A stretch of DNA of 64,000 nucleotides, taken from contig NC_091120.1 of assembly GCF_040183065.1 (NCBI RefSeq), positions 171,775,988-171,839,987 on the forward strand, read 5' to 3'. This DNA comes from Periplaneta americana (lineage: Eukaryota > Arthropoda > Insecta > Blattodea > Blattidae). Under the pieces are notes generated by a model. The model saw only the letters and a program-made list of their open reading frames with translations. It searched no databases and had not been told where the DNA came from. Of this stretch, positions 51,690 through 63,796 are shown one piece after another; positions within the stretch are counted from its first letter, which is position 1, and every line of letters begins with the position of its first letter. The position numbers and the translations under genes are program-made.

Positions 51690-53520
51690 AGAAGTAATTG
51701 ACTAAGTTATCGAGTCGTACTTTATTGGCTAAGTTACCGAGTCAACACTCTACTGGCTAAGTTGCCTTGTCACTACGTCTCTGAATAAGTTAACAAGTCA
51801 GTAATTCACTGGATTACCGAGTCATTATTGCTTTGGTTAAGTTACCGAGTCATTATTGCTTTGGTTAAGTTACCGAGTCATTATTGCTTTGGTTAAGTTA
51901 CCGAGTCATTATTGCTTTGATTAAGTTACCGAGTCATTATTGCTTTGATTAAGTTACCGAGTCATTATTGCTTTGGTTAAGTTACCGAGTCATTATTGCT
52001 TTAGTTAAGTTACCGAGTCATTGTTGCTTTGGTTAAGTTACCGACTCATTATTGCTTTGGTTAAGTTACCGAGTCAGTATTGCTTTGGTTAAGTTACTGA
52101 ATCAGTATTGCTCTCAATAAGTTATCCGAGTCAGTACACTGATGACTAATTTAACGAATCAATGTTCTACCAAGTTCCCGGGCCAGTACTGATCTGGCTA
52201 GATTATCGAGTCAATATTTCATTCACTAACTTAGCAAGTTAGTAGTATTCGCTGAATAAATTTTTGAGTTGGTACACTGCTAGTTGAGTTGCCGAGTCGT
52301 TGTCTCTGGTTGGATACCGAGTTAGTTCCTCTTGTTGGACTTACGAGTCAGTTCTTCATTGGTTGAGTTACCGAATCTTTTCTACTTTAGTTGAGGTACC
52401 GGTACTCCGCCAGTTTCTCTTTAGTTCAGTTACCGGGTCACTTCCTTCTGGTTAAATTTCTCTTCGGTTCATATACCGAGGCATTTTCTTTACTGTTCAG
52501 GTACCGAATCGATTTATCTTTGATTGAGTTACCGAATCAGTTACTTCTTACAGAGTTTCTTCTTGGTTCAGATACCGAGCCAGTTTCTCTTTGGTTGAGT
52601 TACCATGCCTTTTCTTTTGAGTTCCTCTTCAGCTCAAATACAGAGCCAATTTTTCTCTGCTTGACTTACCATATAATTTCCTCCTGATCGAGTTTCTTTC
52701 GACTCAAATACCAAATCAGTTTGTCTCCGGTTGAGTTACCATGTCATTTCCTTCTCATGAGTTTCTCTTCGGTTCAGATACCGACTCAGTTTCTCTGTGG
52801 CTGAGTTATGATATCATTTCCTCCTAAGAGGGTTTCATTTCTGTTCAAATACCATTTAGTTTGTCTCTGGTTGTGTTACCGTGTATTCCTTCTGATTTGA
52901 ATTCCCTTCGTTTCAGATACTGGGTCATTTTCTCTTTAGTTCATTTACGTCTAAGTTTGTTTTCATTGAGCTTATTTTCGATTCACATAATACGATCATT
53001 CTTTCTTTAGTTGAGTTACCATATCAGTTTTTTCTGATTGACTTTCTCTCAGATACTGAGTCAATTTCTTTCTAGTTGAGTTACCATATCAGCTTTTTCT
53101 GATTGACTTTCTCTCAGATAATGAGTCAATTTCTCTCTAGTTAAGATACCATATCAGCTTTTTCTGATTGACTTTCTCTCAGGTACTGAGTCAATTTCTC
53201 TCTAATTGAGTTACCATATCAGCTTTTTCTGATTGACTTTCTCTCAGACACTGAGTCAATTTCTCTCTAGTTGAGTTACCATATCAGCCTTTTCTGATTG
53301 ACTTTCTCTCAGATACTGAGTCAATTTCCCTCTAGTTGAGTTACCATATCAGCTACTTCTGATTGACTTTCTCTCAGATACTGAGTCAATTTCTCTCTAG
53401 TTGAGTTACCATATCAGCTAGTTCTGATTGACTTTCTCTCAGATACTGAGTCAATTTCTCTCTAGTTGAGTTACCGTGTCAGTTCCTTCTGGTTGAGTTA
53501 CAGGATCATATCCTTCTGAT
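51690..53520. repeat. Minisatellite array, GAGTTACCGAGTCA units
   Basis: Core of ten or eleven near-identical 28-bp units from 51816 (ACCGAGTCATTATTGCTTTG GTTAAGTT), degenerate units on both sides, then about seven 64-65-bp units from about 53025 to 53480 (GACTTTCTCTCAGATACTGA GTCAATTTCTCTCTAG). Both arrays share the motif TTGAGTTACC(A/G). Non-coding on both strands. Confidence 0.95.
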
Positions 53521-53892
53521 TGAAATACTGAGTTTATTTAGACACCAAATCACTGGCTTAGTTTCTCGCTGATTAAACAACCAAACTGGTTCCTCTGATT
53601 TCATTAGTGAGTCAAATCATTACTGCTTACTTGCATAATTCTTCTTTAAATTAACGGATCAATATGTGACTTCTGAAACTCTGAGTAAGTAGTTCATTAG
53701 TCGATTTACAGATTAACGTACCCACTACGTTACCAAGTTTCAGTACTTCGGTGAGTTACAGAATTAGTAGGCCTACTGCTCTTGCTGATTCACTGACTCA
53801 AATGCTGTGTTCATAGTTTGAATGAAGTGGGCTATTCGTAGAGGTCCATCAGGACCTTCTTATAAAATATTTATTATTCACAATGCGTCCCA

Positions 53893-54150
53893 GCCACCGG
53901 CGTGGCTCAGTCGGTTAAGGTGCTTGCCTGCCGGTCTGAAGTTGCGCTCGGGTGCGGGTTCGATCCCCTCTTGGACTGATTACCTGGTTGAGTTTTTTCC
54001 GAGGTTTTACGCAACCGTAAGGTGAATGCCAGGTAATCTATGGCGAATCCTCGACCTCATCTCGCCAAATACCATTCGCTATCACCAATCTCATCGACGC
54101 TAAATAACCTCGTAGCTGATACAGCGTCGTTAAATAACCTACTAAAAACA
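53893..54150 (+). mobile_element. tRNA-derived SINE family A2
   Basis: Head CACCGGCGTGGCTCAGTCGG, B box GGGTTCGATCCCC, TTACCTGGTTGAGTTTTTTC, AAATACCATTCGCTATCACC, GACGCTAAATAACC end. ACAATG(C/G)GT occurs just outside both ends as a likely TSD. Confidence 0.88.
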
Positions 54151-55205
54151 ATGGGTTCCTGTCTCACTTGCAAAGGTGATATTGATCATGGAGTTTCACC
54201 TTCCTCATATTTTCTTGTTACCCTTTACGATGAATTATTTACGAGACCTGACCGATACAATTGCTCATCTCCAGGTGACAGCTGTGTCCGGAACGTGCTG
54301 TTAATTCACCTGCTGCATCCGCCACTCGTCATATCACACTGGTCGATTCTGTCATCTATATGACGGGAACATTTCATAGGTACGACAAATTTACTGTACA
54401 TCTGAGTAATTTAAAATTATATCGATGGATTAATATTTAGGCCATTCGTTTTTCTTTTAACCGAAAATCTTGCATGAACGTTGAACACGATCAAAATCCT
54501 AAATCATGCTTCACGAAACTCCATGTAGAAGATGTTTATAATGGGTGCATCAGTTTCGGAGAATAACTGTTAGTATCGAATCCAATAGATAGGTTCAACT
54601 TTCCTTTATGAAAGTCAATGCGTACTTTTGAAGCTCTGGACGTTTCTACATTTATGATAAGGTAAAAAAAATTCTCGTACCACTTAAAAACATTGCCTAA
54701 TTTGTCAGAATCTTCCGAGTGAATCGCATAATTTTTGTAGAAAGTATGGCTACATAAAGCTCTATAAATCTATATTTTGTCAGCAAAGTCTTGGTAGAAT
54801 TTTAAATGATTATATAGTTGCAATGAAAAATGATAGCTAGTAAAACACCCACTAAGTTAAATATTGTCTTATCCAGCGGCTGGTACGTGACTTTGCGCCA
54901 TTTACTCTAGCGTCCCCATCTAGAAGTAATAAGCGAACCTGTAATTCTTTTCGCTGCCATAGGCGACATTATGATACATTTTTGAACTCGTCTTAATGTC
55001 TGTAATCAACGTAACATGATTAAAGTATGTAGTGCTATTTGAAAAATTGATGACGTCACGTGTATCTTGTACCATAATGTAGTTACATGCACCAAATCTC
55101 CACACTAATGTTAGCCCCTCGTTCTAACATAACGCTGAAAAACAAAAATTCCAATACCTAGCCAAACAAAAAAGTTATAATAGGTGCACAAGATAAATGG
55201 GACAC
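54150..55205. other. No gene supported
   Basis: AT-rich intergenic sequence without recognisable domains, RNA or repeats. Confidence 0.4.
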
Positions 55206-55211
55206 TCTGTA

Positions 55212-55420
55212 TAGTCTGTGCATTTCGAACTGGCGGCTCAAGGTCAAGCAATGGACTGCATTTGCCATGGACTCCTGGACCGTTCTCCTCAAGAAACGTC
55301 AGCTGAACCAGTTGCGCGGCATGTTAGAGGGGGAAGGGGACCAGCCAGAGCTTAGGGGAAGGGGTACAGTGTGGAGGAGACGAAATGACCTTGATCCGCC
55401 AGTTCGAAATGCACAGACTA
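55212..55420. mobile_element. 209-bp MITE with TA target
   Basis: TIRs TAGTCTGTGCATTTCGAACT GGCGG.. (about 35 bp, 55212-55246 and 55387-55420), flanked by TA. GC-rich purine-biased interior (GAGGGGGAAGGGGACC). Confidence 0.88.
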
Positions 55421-56477
55421 TAGTCATTTAAATCTTACAATGACTTCACAGACACACTGTGTGTTTGTTCCGAGAAACTATGTATTTCCGGCGTAATAAG
55501 CGCTCACTGGTTTCTGCAATGGCAATTTTAGTTTATTTTAGGGTTTCAATTCATTAATTACGGTACTTTGTTGTGTACGTCTATAAATGTACGATTCGTA
55601 ATACATGACCTTAAGGTTTCTTTTTATTTTGACAGTGAGCATGGTGATTTCACATGCATTATTTATAAAATTATTAGTTCCAGCTTTTGATTATATTGCG
55701 ATGTTATTGTTATATAAACCACAGTCACAGAAATGTTAACGACTGCTTTGTTGCTATTCGTCTGACGTTGCATGCAACTTGCGCATTTTAATGTACGTAA
55801 CGTACAGTATGTTGTCAGTTATGGCTCCATTGTTCTCACATTAAATATTGACTTCGGAACAATTGATTCTCATTCATTGGATTTTATTGAATCAGTTTCC
55901 GTATGGTGTAATGGTCAAATATAGAATTTTTTAGAAGAGTGATTATAATCATATATTTAGATATGAAGTGCAACATGCAATTTGAGTGTTTACTTTTTGG
56001 CGTGAAATGTTTATGTTTGAGGTACAAGAAAGAAAAATTGTAACTTTTTTACATGAAAAGTTTACTCTGACGTCACTAGTGGTACCATGGAAACAGAACT
56101 GCGTGCCTCGTGGTTTTCCACGCAGTCTGTCTCGTTCCTTTCTGCATTTAATGTTTTTCGAGGTTCTTCCATGGAAATATTATACAGTTACCCTTAAAAA
56201 GAATGAGATGATTCTTGGTCGTCGGAAGTTAAAGTTCTACAGCGCGGTTCACTCGATATCGACGTAACGATACATAACATGAGAAATAGTACAAGAATTG
56301 TTACAAGGACCACAACAAGGACAAGGACCAGAATAAGGATCACGAAGAAGACTGCCATTTAAGGCCAGGATTTCACAACATAGCTCGAGTCACAAAATAT
56401 CATTGCTTCACTGTACCGAATGGCAAATGCCTGCTAAGGGATCTACATTCTGGACTGCTGCTGTCACTGTCTTGTCT

Positions 56478-56552
56478 CGGTAGCTCATATAGTAGCGTGT
56501 TGGTTCCGCTGTATAACCGAAACGTCTCGTGTTCGATCCCGGGTAAAACTTT
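56478..56552 (+). pseudogene. tRNA-like sequence
   Basis: TCGGTAGCTCATATAGTAGC with B box GTGTTCGATCCCGG followed by a T tract. The anticodon arm does not fold cleanly. Possibly a SINE head. Confidence 0.5.
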
Positions 56553-56754
56553 TTTTTTATTGAGGTGTAATTAATTTCTTCAGAGTTCCTCGACTGTCTA
56601 ATTTGTCGAAAAATATGGAATAATTTATGCCCAATTTCTGGGTTTTACAAGTTAGCTGAACCTCGTCAAAAAAAAAAAAATAAAACTTACTTGGAAGTTA
56701 AAAGTATTCTTCCTCAAACAAAAATCATAAGAAACAAAAAGAGACCTGTTAACT

Positions 56755-57761
56755 TAAAATCTTGTCCACATGCCATCAGCTTCTATTACAGATCTAAGTC
56801 GATCCGGCATGGATGTCACGAGATTGTGGAATAAGTTCTGATCCCCGGCGAGATCTTCCCAGGTGTCAACAACTTGATCCCACAATTCGTCTCTATTTCG
56901 AGGGCGACGGTGGGCATAGGGACTATCCTTCTCTTTTTCAATTCCACCTATAAATTTTCGATGACATTCAAATCAGGTGACTTCGGAGGCCAATTAATGA
57001 TTTCGATCTCGGGTCTCCTTTGAAACCATCTTTGAATGCTTGCAGCATAGTGCACGGGATGGCTATCCTGCTGGAACAGCAATGTTCCTTCGGGAAAACG
57101 TTCTCGGGCGGAGGGAAGGAATATATTTTCCAGAATGTGCTCGTAAGTTCCCGCATTAAACCGGCTATAGATGCTTCTATAACGCCAGGTCCATCGTAAG
57201 ACATCCACCCCCAACACGATATGCTAAAGCGCCCCGATCTTTCACGTCGGTGCACATAGCGCTGGTCATGTCGGAGACCATCCTCACGATAGACACGGAC
57301 AGGACCTTCGTAATCACTCGAGATGGTTGTTTCTCGGAGAAAATTACATTTCTCCAATCGAAATCCACTCGATTGGTAGCGAAGGCAAGACGGTCGACAG
57401 CTTGTGCTTCCCCCAATATTTCCATTTGCGCAGCCATCCGGCTCCTAATACCGCAGTTCCTCAACCTGCTGATCACAGTCTGTGAAGAGCCGGGAAAGTT
57501 AGATACTGCTCTTATTTCGTTAGCAGTCAGAAAGGGGTCCTGTCGAACTGTCTCGAATAAGGGAGCATCATCTTCCAATGAAGAAATCCGCGGACGCCCA
57601 GGAATAGGGCGATTTTCGACCTCCCCTAAATTTTGGTAACGATGAACCCACCTCGCGGCTGTACTTCCAGGAACACCGACCAAACGGCCAGCAGATCTAG
57701 CCTCATATTCAGCCTCAACTAGAGCTATAACTCGCTGTCTCATGTCACGTCGGTTCGCCAT
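56755..57761 (-). pseudogene. Tc1-type (DD34E) transposase, frameshifted
   Basis: Starts MANRRDMRQRVIALVEAEYE at 57761, paired-like HTH (SAGRLVGVPGSTAARWVHRY), GRPRISS linker, second HTH, WRNVIFSE at the first catalytic Asp, SCWGWMSYDGPGVIE, RFNAGTYEHILENIFLP, FQQDSHPVH (second Asp), INWPPKSPDLNVIEN (third catalytic Glu), ending MPDRLRSVIEADGMWTRF. About 335 codons, near full length. Frame changes at about 57325, 57175 and 56945. No TIRs found. Confidence 0.88.
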
Positions 57762-57829
57762 TACGATGAGAAATGAGGAATGACGATAATACTTTAGTGT
57801 AGACAATGACTATTTAACGTGATATAGAA

Positions 57830-59210
57830 TTATTGAAATAAGAGGCATCTTGCATAGTAAGAGTTAATAAATCAACCCTAAATTAAATATCTAAATAACA
57901 GGATATAACAGGAAGTCCAACTGCTGCGAAACTAATCAAATTAAATCTAAGCTGAAGTAGCACAGCCATTGATAAATGTTTTGTACACAGAATTAGACTG
58001 AATTCCTATTCGACAGAACCTATAATCAATGGCTTGTCTGAACATGATAAACAAATCCTAAGTGTTTCCAATGTCACTGAACAATTTCAAAATAATAATT
58101 TAAAAACTAAGAAAGGATCGTAAATGTTGTATCTAATGATTATTTATATTTATGTCTACAAAATGAATCGTGGAAAAACGTATATGATACTGGTACTACT
58201 GATATTAAGAGTTAATGTATTGCATTTTTCACTTAATTTCATAATCACTTCAGTGGATTTTCTCCACTCAATGTTGTGAAAAAATTCAAAAGTAAAAACA
58301 TGTAGATAACGCAGGGACTTCAAAATCTCATGTATTAAAAAGAAGAATCTATATGTAATGAGTTGCAATGTAATGATCCTCATGTTCTTAAATACTGCAA
58401 GGAGTACAGTGTAATTTATCAAAAATTATGAAAGAGGGAAATAGAATATATTTGAATAGAAAAGTACAAAATTCAGATAATGCAATTAAATCTATTCGGA
58501 ATATTATTAAATTTGAACTTGTAGATATCCTAAGAAAGAAAATATTTTTTCACTAAAACCAATTATTATAAAGTAGAGGATCCCAAATCTATTGCAAATT
58601 CTTTTAACGTATTATAGTATATAGTACAGAAATATTATTGACAACTTAAACATTCAAGATTTTGCAAAAGATACTGCAATTGGTTACTTAACAGATGCAT
58701 TTAATAATCAGTATTAATATATGTAATTAGTCAATAACTGCAACAGTGCTTTTCCATTCAATCATAACATGAATAAAATTGAATGCATACTAAATTAAAC
58801 ACTATTGCAAACACGTAGATAAAATAGTTAAAATTAACTGAAGGTGTGAGAATGAAATAATCTAAAGCCATACTTTTAACAAAAATTGTTTTGTGCGAGT
58901 GCATTTCTTACACATATGGGAAAGCTATTAATAAAATATTGTAATAATTACTCAACAAATTACATAGCCTAAGGATTCTAAACCTTTGTAAAAGTTTGTC
59001 TATTATTATATATATTTTTATAATTTCATTTTAATTGTTAGTTTTTAATATATATGCATTTACATTGTATATGTGTGTGTATAAATGCATTCATTAGATT
59101 AACGTTTATAATATTATAACTTGTAATTTTGTATTGTTTGCGATCATTAACCTCAGGACTTTGTAAAACTCTATTTCAACGTTACTTAGCTATTTCAACG
59201 TTATTTAGAC
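57830..59210. other. AT-rich, no gene supported
   Basis: Very AT-rich; the ORF at 58156-58422 has no domain I recognise. Confidence 0.4.
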
Positions 59211-59221
59211 AAAAAAAATCG

Positions 59222-59302
59222 TTGTATAGACTAAGAATCGAACTCGCACTCTTCTACACAACACGCAGAAGTCTTACCGTCTGAGCTATTGAAACGACAT
59301 GA
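59222..59302 (-). pseudogene. tRNA-like sequence
   Basis: Minus strand: TTTCAATAGCTCAGACGGTA AGAC and B box GAGTTCGATTC. The anticodon loop is too long for a normal tRNA. Confidence 0.5.
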
Positions 59303-59864
59303 AAGCTTTCCTTTCTGTGTGGAGTGTCGATATAGTCATGAAGGTCCATTGTCGATTTAACTACACGGTTTATGTATATATTTATCTTTCATTTACGTAA
59401 TATCATATTTTTTGCAGTTTTTGAAGTGAATTTCGGAACGATGCTAGTAACAAACCAAATAGCCTGAATTTAAGTAACTCAGTATTCGTTATCTTGTGTA
59501 TCAGTGCTCTGGTCTCCGATCATGCGCAGTGTCTCACATCTGAGACTTAGGAATATTCAATCGTCTCATCCTTTTTCAGGGAAACTGTACATACTGTACT
59601 TTATTACTTCAATTTAAGTGTAGATGTTCTACACTGTCATTGGGATTTCCTTAAATCCGCTGACAGTTTTCATTACACGAAATGTAAAGGAAAAGTATTG
59701 TAATGCTGAAAAAATATTTTGCGAGCTTTTAATGGAAATACTGGTTTTCAGTATCCTTGCTATAAATGAAAAGTGGTTTATGAGTAGGTTTCTTTTCTAA
59801 TTTATTTTATTACTTCGGTGTACAGCAATTTCTCCTAAACTATTCGTCGGATATTATTTATAAT

Positions 59865-60887
59865 TAGGGGGCGGATGTTGATGACCTAAAAATATACTTA
59901 AAATTATCATTAAAATGTCCTTAAACGAACGGAAAAATGACATGAAATTAAAAGAAAATGACATTTAAATATTATTCACCGTACTCGCACCACAACTTCT
60001 TAAAAATCCGTCACCTTGTTTCAATGACTGCCCTACAAATCTCGGAGAGAGGAGGCAACTTCCTGGAATTTCGCTAAGATAAAGGAAAAGAACATGCAAC
60101 AAAATTAAAGTTTTAAGGGGAAACTATAGATTTTAATGAGGGTTCACAATGTGTTTCAATCAGGGGTGATCCATGTCAGTGCCTTCATTCTCCGTCTCCT
60201 TCGCGCTTCACTTTTGTTAACAGACCTTCCAATGAGGGAGTGTGAATGACAAAACATATTTTGGGCGCAGCGTGCATTCTTGCAATGTTTGTGTTAAAAA
60301 TACTGTCTACTACAGTAGACATCCCTTCCTACCCATGTTGAGGACACAACGTCCTGTCCAGGACACGGTGAAAGTTTCCCCCCTTCCAAACATAAATTCT
60401 AAAGACACCCTCGTACTTACAAAAGAACAGTAGCGATCAAAGCCATTACTTAAACTAGGCCGGTGTCAAGCATTTTATATTGCTTCCGTTGTGTGAAGTG
60501 AAGTCTTCAGTGGAATGAGGGCTGGACTTCAGAGTCTGTTCCAAACTATAACACTCAAACTTAATTGTTATTCACTTATTCAGTAGGTAATTACTACTGA
60601 TCTATTTGGTTAGAAATGTTTTTTTTAACAGACCTATCGGTAAAGAAGAAAGTAAAATGCATTCCAAATGATCTAAAAGTTCTTCATAGTGTTAAAAATG
60701 ACCAAAAAATGCCGGAAAAAGTATAAAAATGACATATTAGTTCGAAAACGTAAAAAAATATATAAAAATGCAATATAATAAATTGCTTTTTTACTTTGAT
60801 ATTAACATAGGAAGGATTTCTATATTAATAGGCATCGAATTAATGTGAAAAATAAGAAGATGACTTTTCATCAACATCCGCCCCCTG
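59865..60887. mobile_element. Non-autonomous hAT element, 1,023 bp
   Basis: TIRs AGGGGGCGGATGTTGATGA (19 bp, first base T/C), exact 8-bp TSDs TTTATAAT (59857-59864 and 60888-60895). No transposase recognised; interior ORF 60242-60433 has no domain. Confidence 0.92.
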
Positions 60888-60999
60888 TTTATAATATTCA
60901 ATATCAACGAGACAATTTACTAGAAATGATTCATAAGAAAAATATAATTTTAGTAAAAAATTAATGCGTCTTTATTTCAAATCAAAAGAACACAATTGC

Positions 61000-61320
61000 A
61001 ATCCACTTGTGCAATCGTCATCGAGACAGTGAAGTTTGTATCCTTAAAAACGCTTTTACATTCTGACACATAGAAAGGCACAGCTCAGCATTCCTGCTAT
61101 AGAACTGGAAGTCGTCTTCAGCTGTTCAAGAGTTTCTGGTTTCTTCCCATACATTGAGGTGAGATCGGGTGAACGTAGTGGCATTTCGGCTGCACCTTTC
61201 ACCCTGAGTAGTGTGATCCAAGTGCATACGACTATCTATAGTGAAATAGTGAGGAGCTCCATTGTGCTGGAAATGGAGTCCATCAAAGTTGTCCAAATGC
61301 ATCATGGGTCGTGGTACCGC
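61000..61320 (-). pseudogene. Possible mariner/Tc1 transposase DDE relic
   Basis: Minus-strand reading gives LDGLHFQHNGAPHYFTIDSR, resembling the FQQDGAPPHY block of IS630/Tc1/mariner transposases, followed by degraded sequence with stops. Confidence 0.45.
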
Positions 61321-61361
61321 ATGTAAACAACACTAACCGTATGCCAACTACTGTTTGCTAC

Positions 61362-61982
61362 ATCACATATTCATTATATATGAGGTCTCGCCTACCTCAC
61401 TGAATATTACACGACTACTATGGAGTAGCCAATGTGTATTATCACCATTTAATTCGAGAGAAATTCGTTCCGGCACCGGGAATCGAACCCGGGACCTCTC
61501 AGCTCTACGCGCTGAGTGCTCTTTCCAACTGAGCTATGCCGAGACACGATCCACGGTGCCGGCCGAACTCCTCTCGTAATGTTTTACAGCCTTACTACCT
61601 ACACTTTAGACAATATAAGTCATGCATGCAGGAGCGCATATTTAAATGACTTTATGGCCATATTCAACTTCAGTTTGTGAAAACTGCTAATAGTTAATAC
61701 ATCACATATTCATTATGCATGAGGTCTCGCCTACCTCACTGAATATTACACGACTACTATGAAGTAGCCAATGTGTATTATCACCATTTAATTCGAGACT
61801 TACATTGTCTAAAGAGCAGGTAGTAAAGCCGTAAAACATTACGAGAGGAGTTCGGCCGGCACCGTGGATCGTGTCCCGGCATAGCTCAGTTGGAAAGAGC
61901 ACTCAGCGCGTAGAGCTGAGAGGTCCCGGGTTCGATTCCCGGTGCCGGAATGAATTTTTCTCGAATTAAATGGTGATAATAC
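61362..61982. repeat. tRNA-bearing palindrome P5 with internal direct repeat
   Basis: Arms 61437-61620 and 61799-61981 are inverted copies (over 90% by eye), each with a tRNA-like sequence (minus 61469-61542, plus 61875-61949). A 98-bp segment (CATCACATATTCATTAT..ATTTAATTCGAG) occurs directly at 61362-61461 and 61700-61798. The spacer has a further unrelated 78 bp. Confidence 0.88.
61875..61949 (+). pseudogene. tRNA-like cloverleaf in P5
   Basis: Acceptor CCCGGCA/TGCCGGA (terminal mismatch), D arm GCTCAGTTGGAAAGAGC, anticodon arm TCAGC-GCGTAGA-GCTGA, T arm CCGGG-TTCGATT-CCCGG. C at loop position 33, as in P2 and P3. Confidence 0.75.
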
Positions 61983-62097
61983 TGTTTGCTATGTTTGGCG
62001 ACAATCTTAGTTTCTTTGTCTCTTGTTTCGTTACCAATCTATAGAACTTCGATTTATCTGTGATACCGACCTAAATGAAATTGAAAATTGTTCATAG

Positions 62098-62251
62098 CAG
62101 GCATGCCCAGCCGGGGCAGTTCTAGCCTTCAAACGAGGTGCGACAGTGACGTAGAATATCTTTTATGCGTGTGCCTGCATGGTATTCTGAGATTCTACGT
62201 CATTGTTGCTCCTCGTTTGAAGGCTAGATATGCCACGGCTGGACATGCCTG
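62098..62251. mobile_element. Palindromic hAT-like MITE
   Basis: CAGGCATGCCCAGCCG..CTAGCCTTCAAACGAGG..GACGTAGAAT and its inverted copy span the element. TIR style (CAGGCATGCC) is hAT-like; the flanking 8-mers GTTCATAG and ATTTAGAG match only partly. Confidence 0.75.
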
Positions 62252-62306
62252 ATTTAGAGTCAGCGAAATTGTAACACGTTAATGGTTATAATTGATTGTA
62301 CTGTTA

Positions 62307-62486
62307 GGGCCGTATTCATAGTAATTTTTAGCGCGGACTTTCGGTGGATTATCAGCGTTTTTCGTATTCATAAACCAGTGCTAGCGATAGGATATGATTT
62401 GAATTCTGTACTAGTAACCAGTGGATAGCCGGGGCTAGCTTAGTACGCTCGTAGCGCGTGCTGCGAAATGTCTATGAATAGCACCC
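62307..62486. mobile_element. PIF/Harbinger-like MITE, TTA target
   Basis: TIRs GGGCCGTATTCATAG / CTATGAATAGCACCC flanked by TTA on both sides (62304-62306, 62487-62489). Confidence 0.8.
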
Positions 62487-63082
62487 TTAACGGTGATCAA
62501 GTAAAACGTGAAGGATTTCGTAATGTGGCAATTGTAGCCTAGTTGATCGTAACATCTAAGTGCTTTCCTAGTAATTTCAAAGAAGCGAAAGCAATATAAA
62601 AGTGTTACCTGATCGTATTTCGCACTCTATTATCGTGTTTGTTATAATAATCTAATAAAGCGCATTGATGTATCGTTTGTGATGCACGTTCCACAAGCAG
62701 TTACGTTTGTCACACAGAATATAATGGTACGGACTGATCTCATTATACGAAAATGAACTATAACGATCGGTGAACGGATCGGAAGTGTTGTCCAACCACT
62801 TTCGATAGGTGAAGAAAGTTGTTGCATCACGATTCCAGCAATAACCATGACGGAGCCTTAGAGTTAGAGCGACTTAAGTTCCACCTGATCGACTCCGCTT
62901 TCTTTTTAACCGAGGTTAAATTGCTTTCGTAATCTTACCTGATTAAGAAATTACACAGGTAGAAGAAAATTATCATATATCCTTAAAGGAACGAAGGATA
63001 GAAATACAGCATTCTTACAGCGTATTTTGACCTATTTTTAAGTTATGATGATATAGCTATCTTTTACAATTATCACAGAGTA

Positions 63083-63332
63083 GTCCACACCTGTGGAGTA
63101 ACGGTCAGCGCGTCTGGCTGCGAAACCAGGTGGCCTGGGTTCGATTCCCGGTCGGGGCAAGTTACCTGGTTGAGGTTTTTTCCGGGGTTTTCCCTCAACC
63201 CAATATGAGAAAATGCTGGGTAACTTTCGGTGCTGGACCCCGGACTCATTTCACCGGCATTATCACCTTCATCTCATTCAGACGCTAAATAACCTAAGCT
63301 GTTGATAAAGCGTCGTAAAATAACCTACTACA
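63083..63332 (+). mobile_element. tRNA-derived SINE family A1, complete
   Basis: Same as 7158-7410. Exact 11-bp TSDs ATCACAGAGTA (63072-63082 and 63333-63343). Head GTGGAGTAACGGTCAGCGCG, B box GGTTCGATTCC. Confidence 0.93.
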
Positions 63333-63455
63333 ATCACAGAGTACTGAATGTTCTTATAACTCTAAGCAGGATTTAATCTAGGCTCAATTTAGCGGTTTTC
63401 GAGCATCATGTTATACGAATACATGAAGAAAAAAGTTCCGAGAAGCAAAGTCGAC

Positions 63456-63457
<2 letters not shown>

Positions 63458-63522
<65 letters not shown>
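63458..63522. repeat. (TTA)n microsatellite
   Basis: About 21 units. A second run lies at 63731-63796. Confidence 0.96.
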
Positions 63523-63743
63523 GATGTATATAATTCTACTTGAATTTTCTTTATTGGATGGATCACAGGTGAAGTTCATCTCAATCAACTGGTAGGAACT
63601 TCGCACAATTTGGCATTCTTGGATCTTGGTATAGAAATTTTTCTGGAGTCCACAATTTTTTGCAGATGTTTAGTGAAGTCACAAGAGAACACTCCTCCTA
63701 CTGTTATTGGCACTATTTCAACCGATTGAAATTATTATTGTTG

Positions 63744-63796
<53 letters not shown>

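Noticed and set aside
51816..52120. CRISPR-like regular repeat
   Set aside because: Units are contiguous 28-bp tandem copies without unique spacers, in eukaryotic DNA: a minisatellite.
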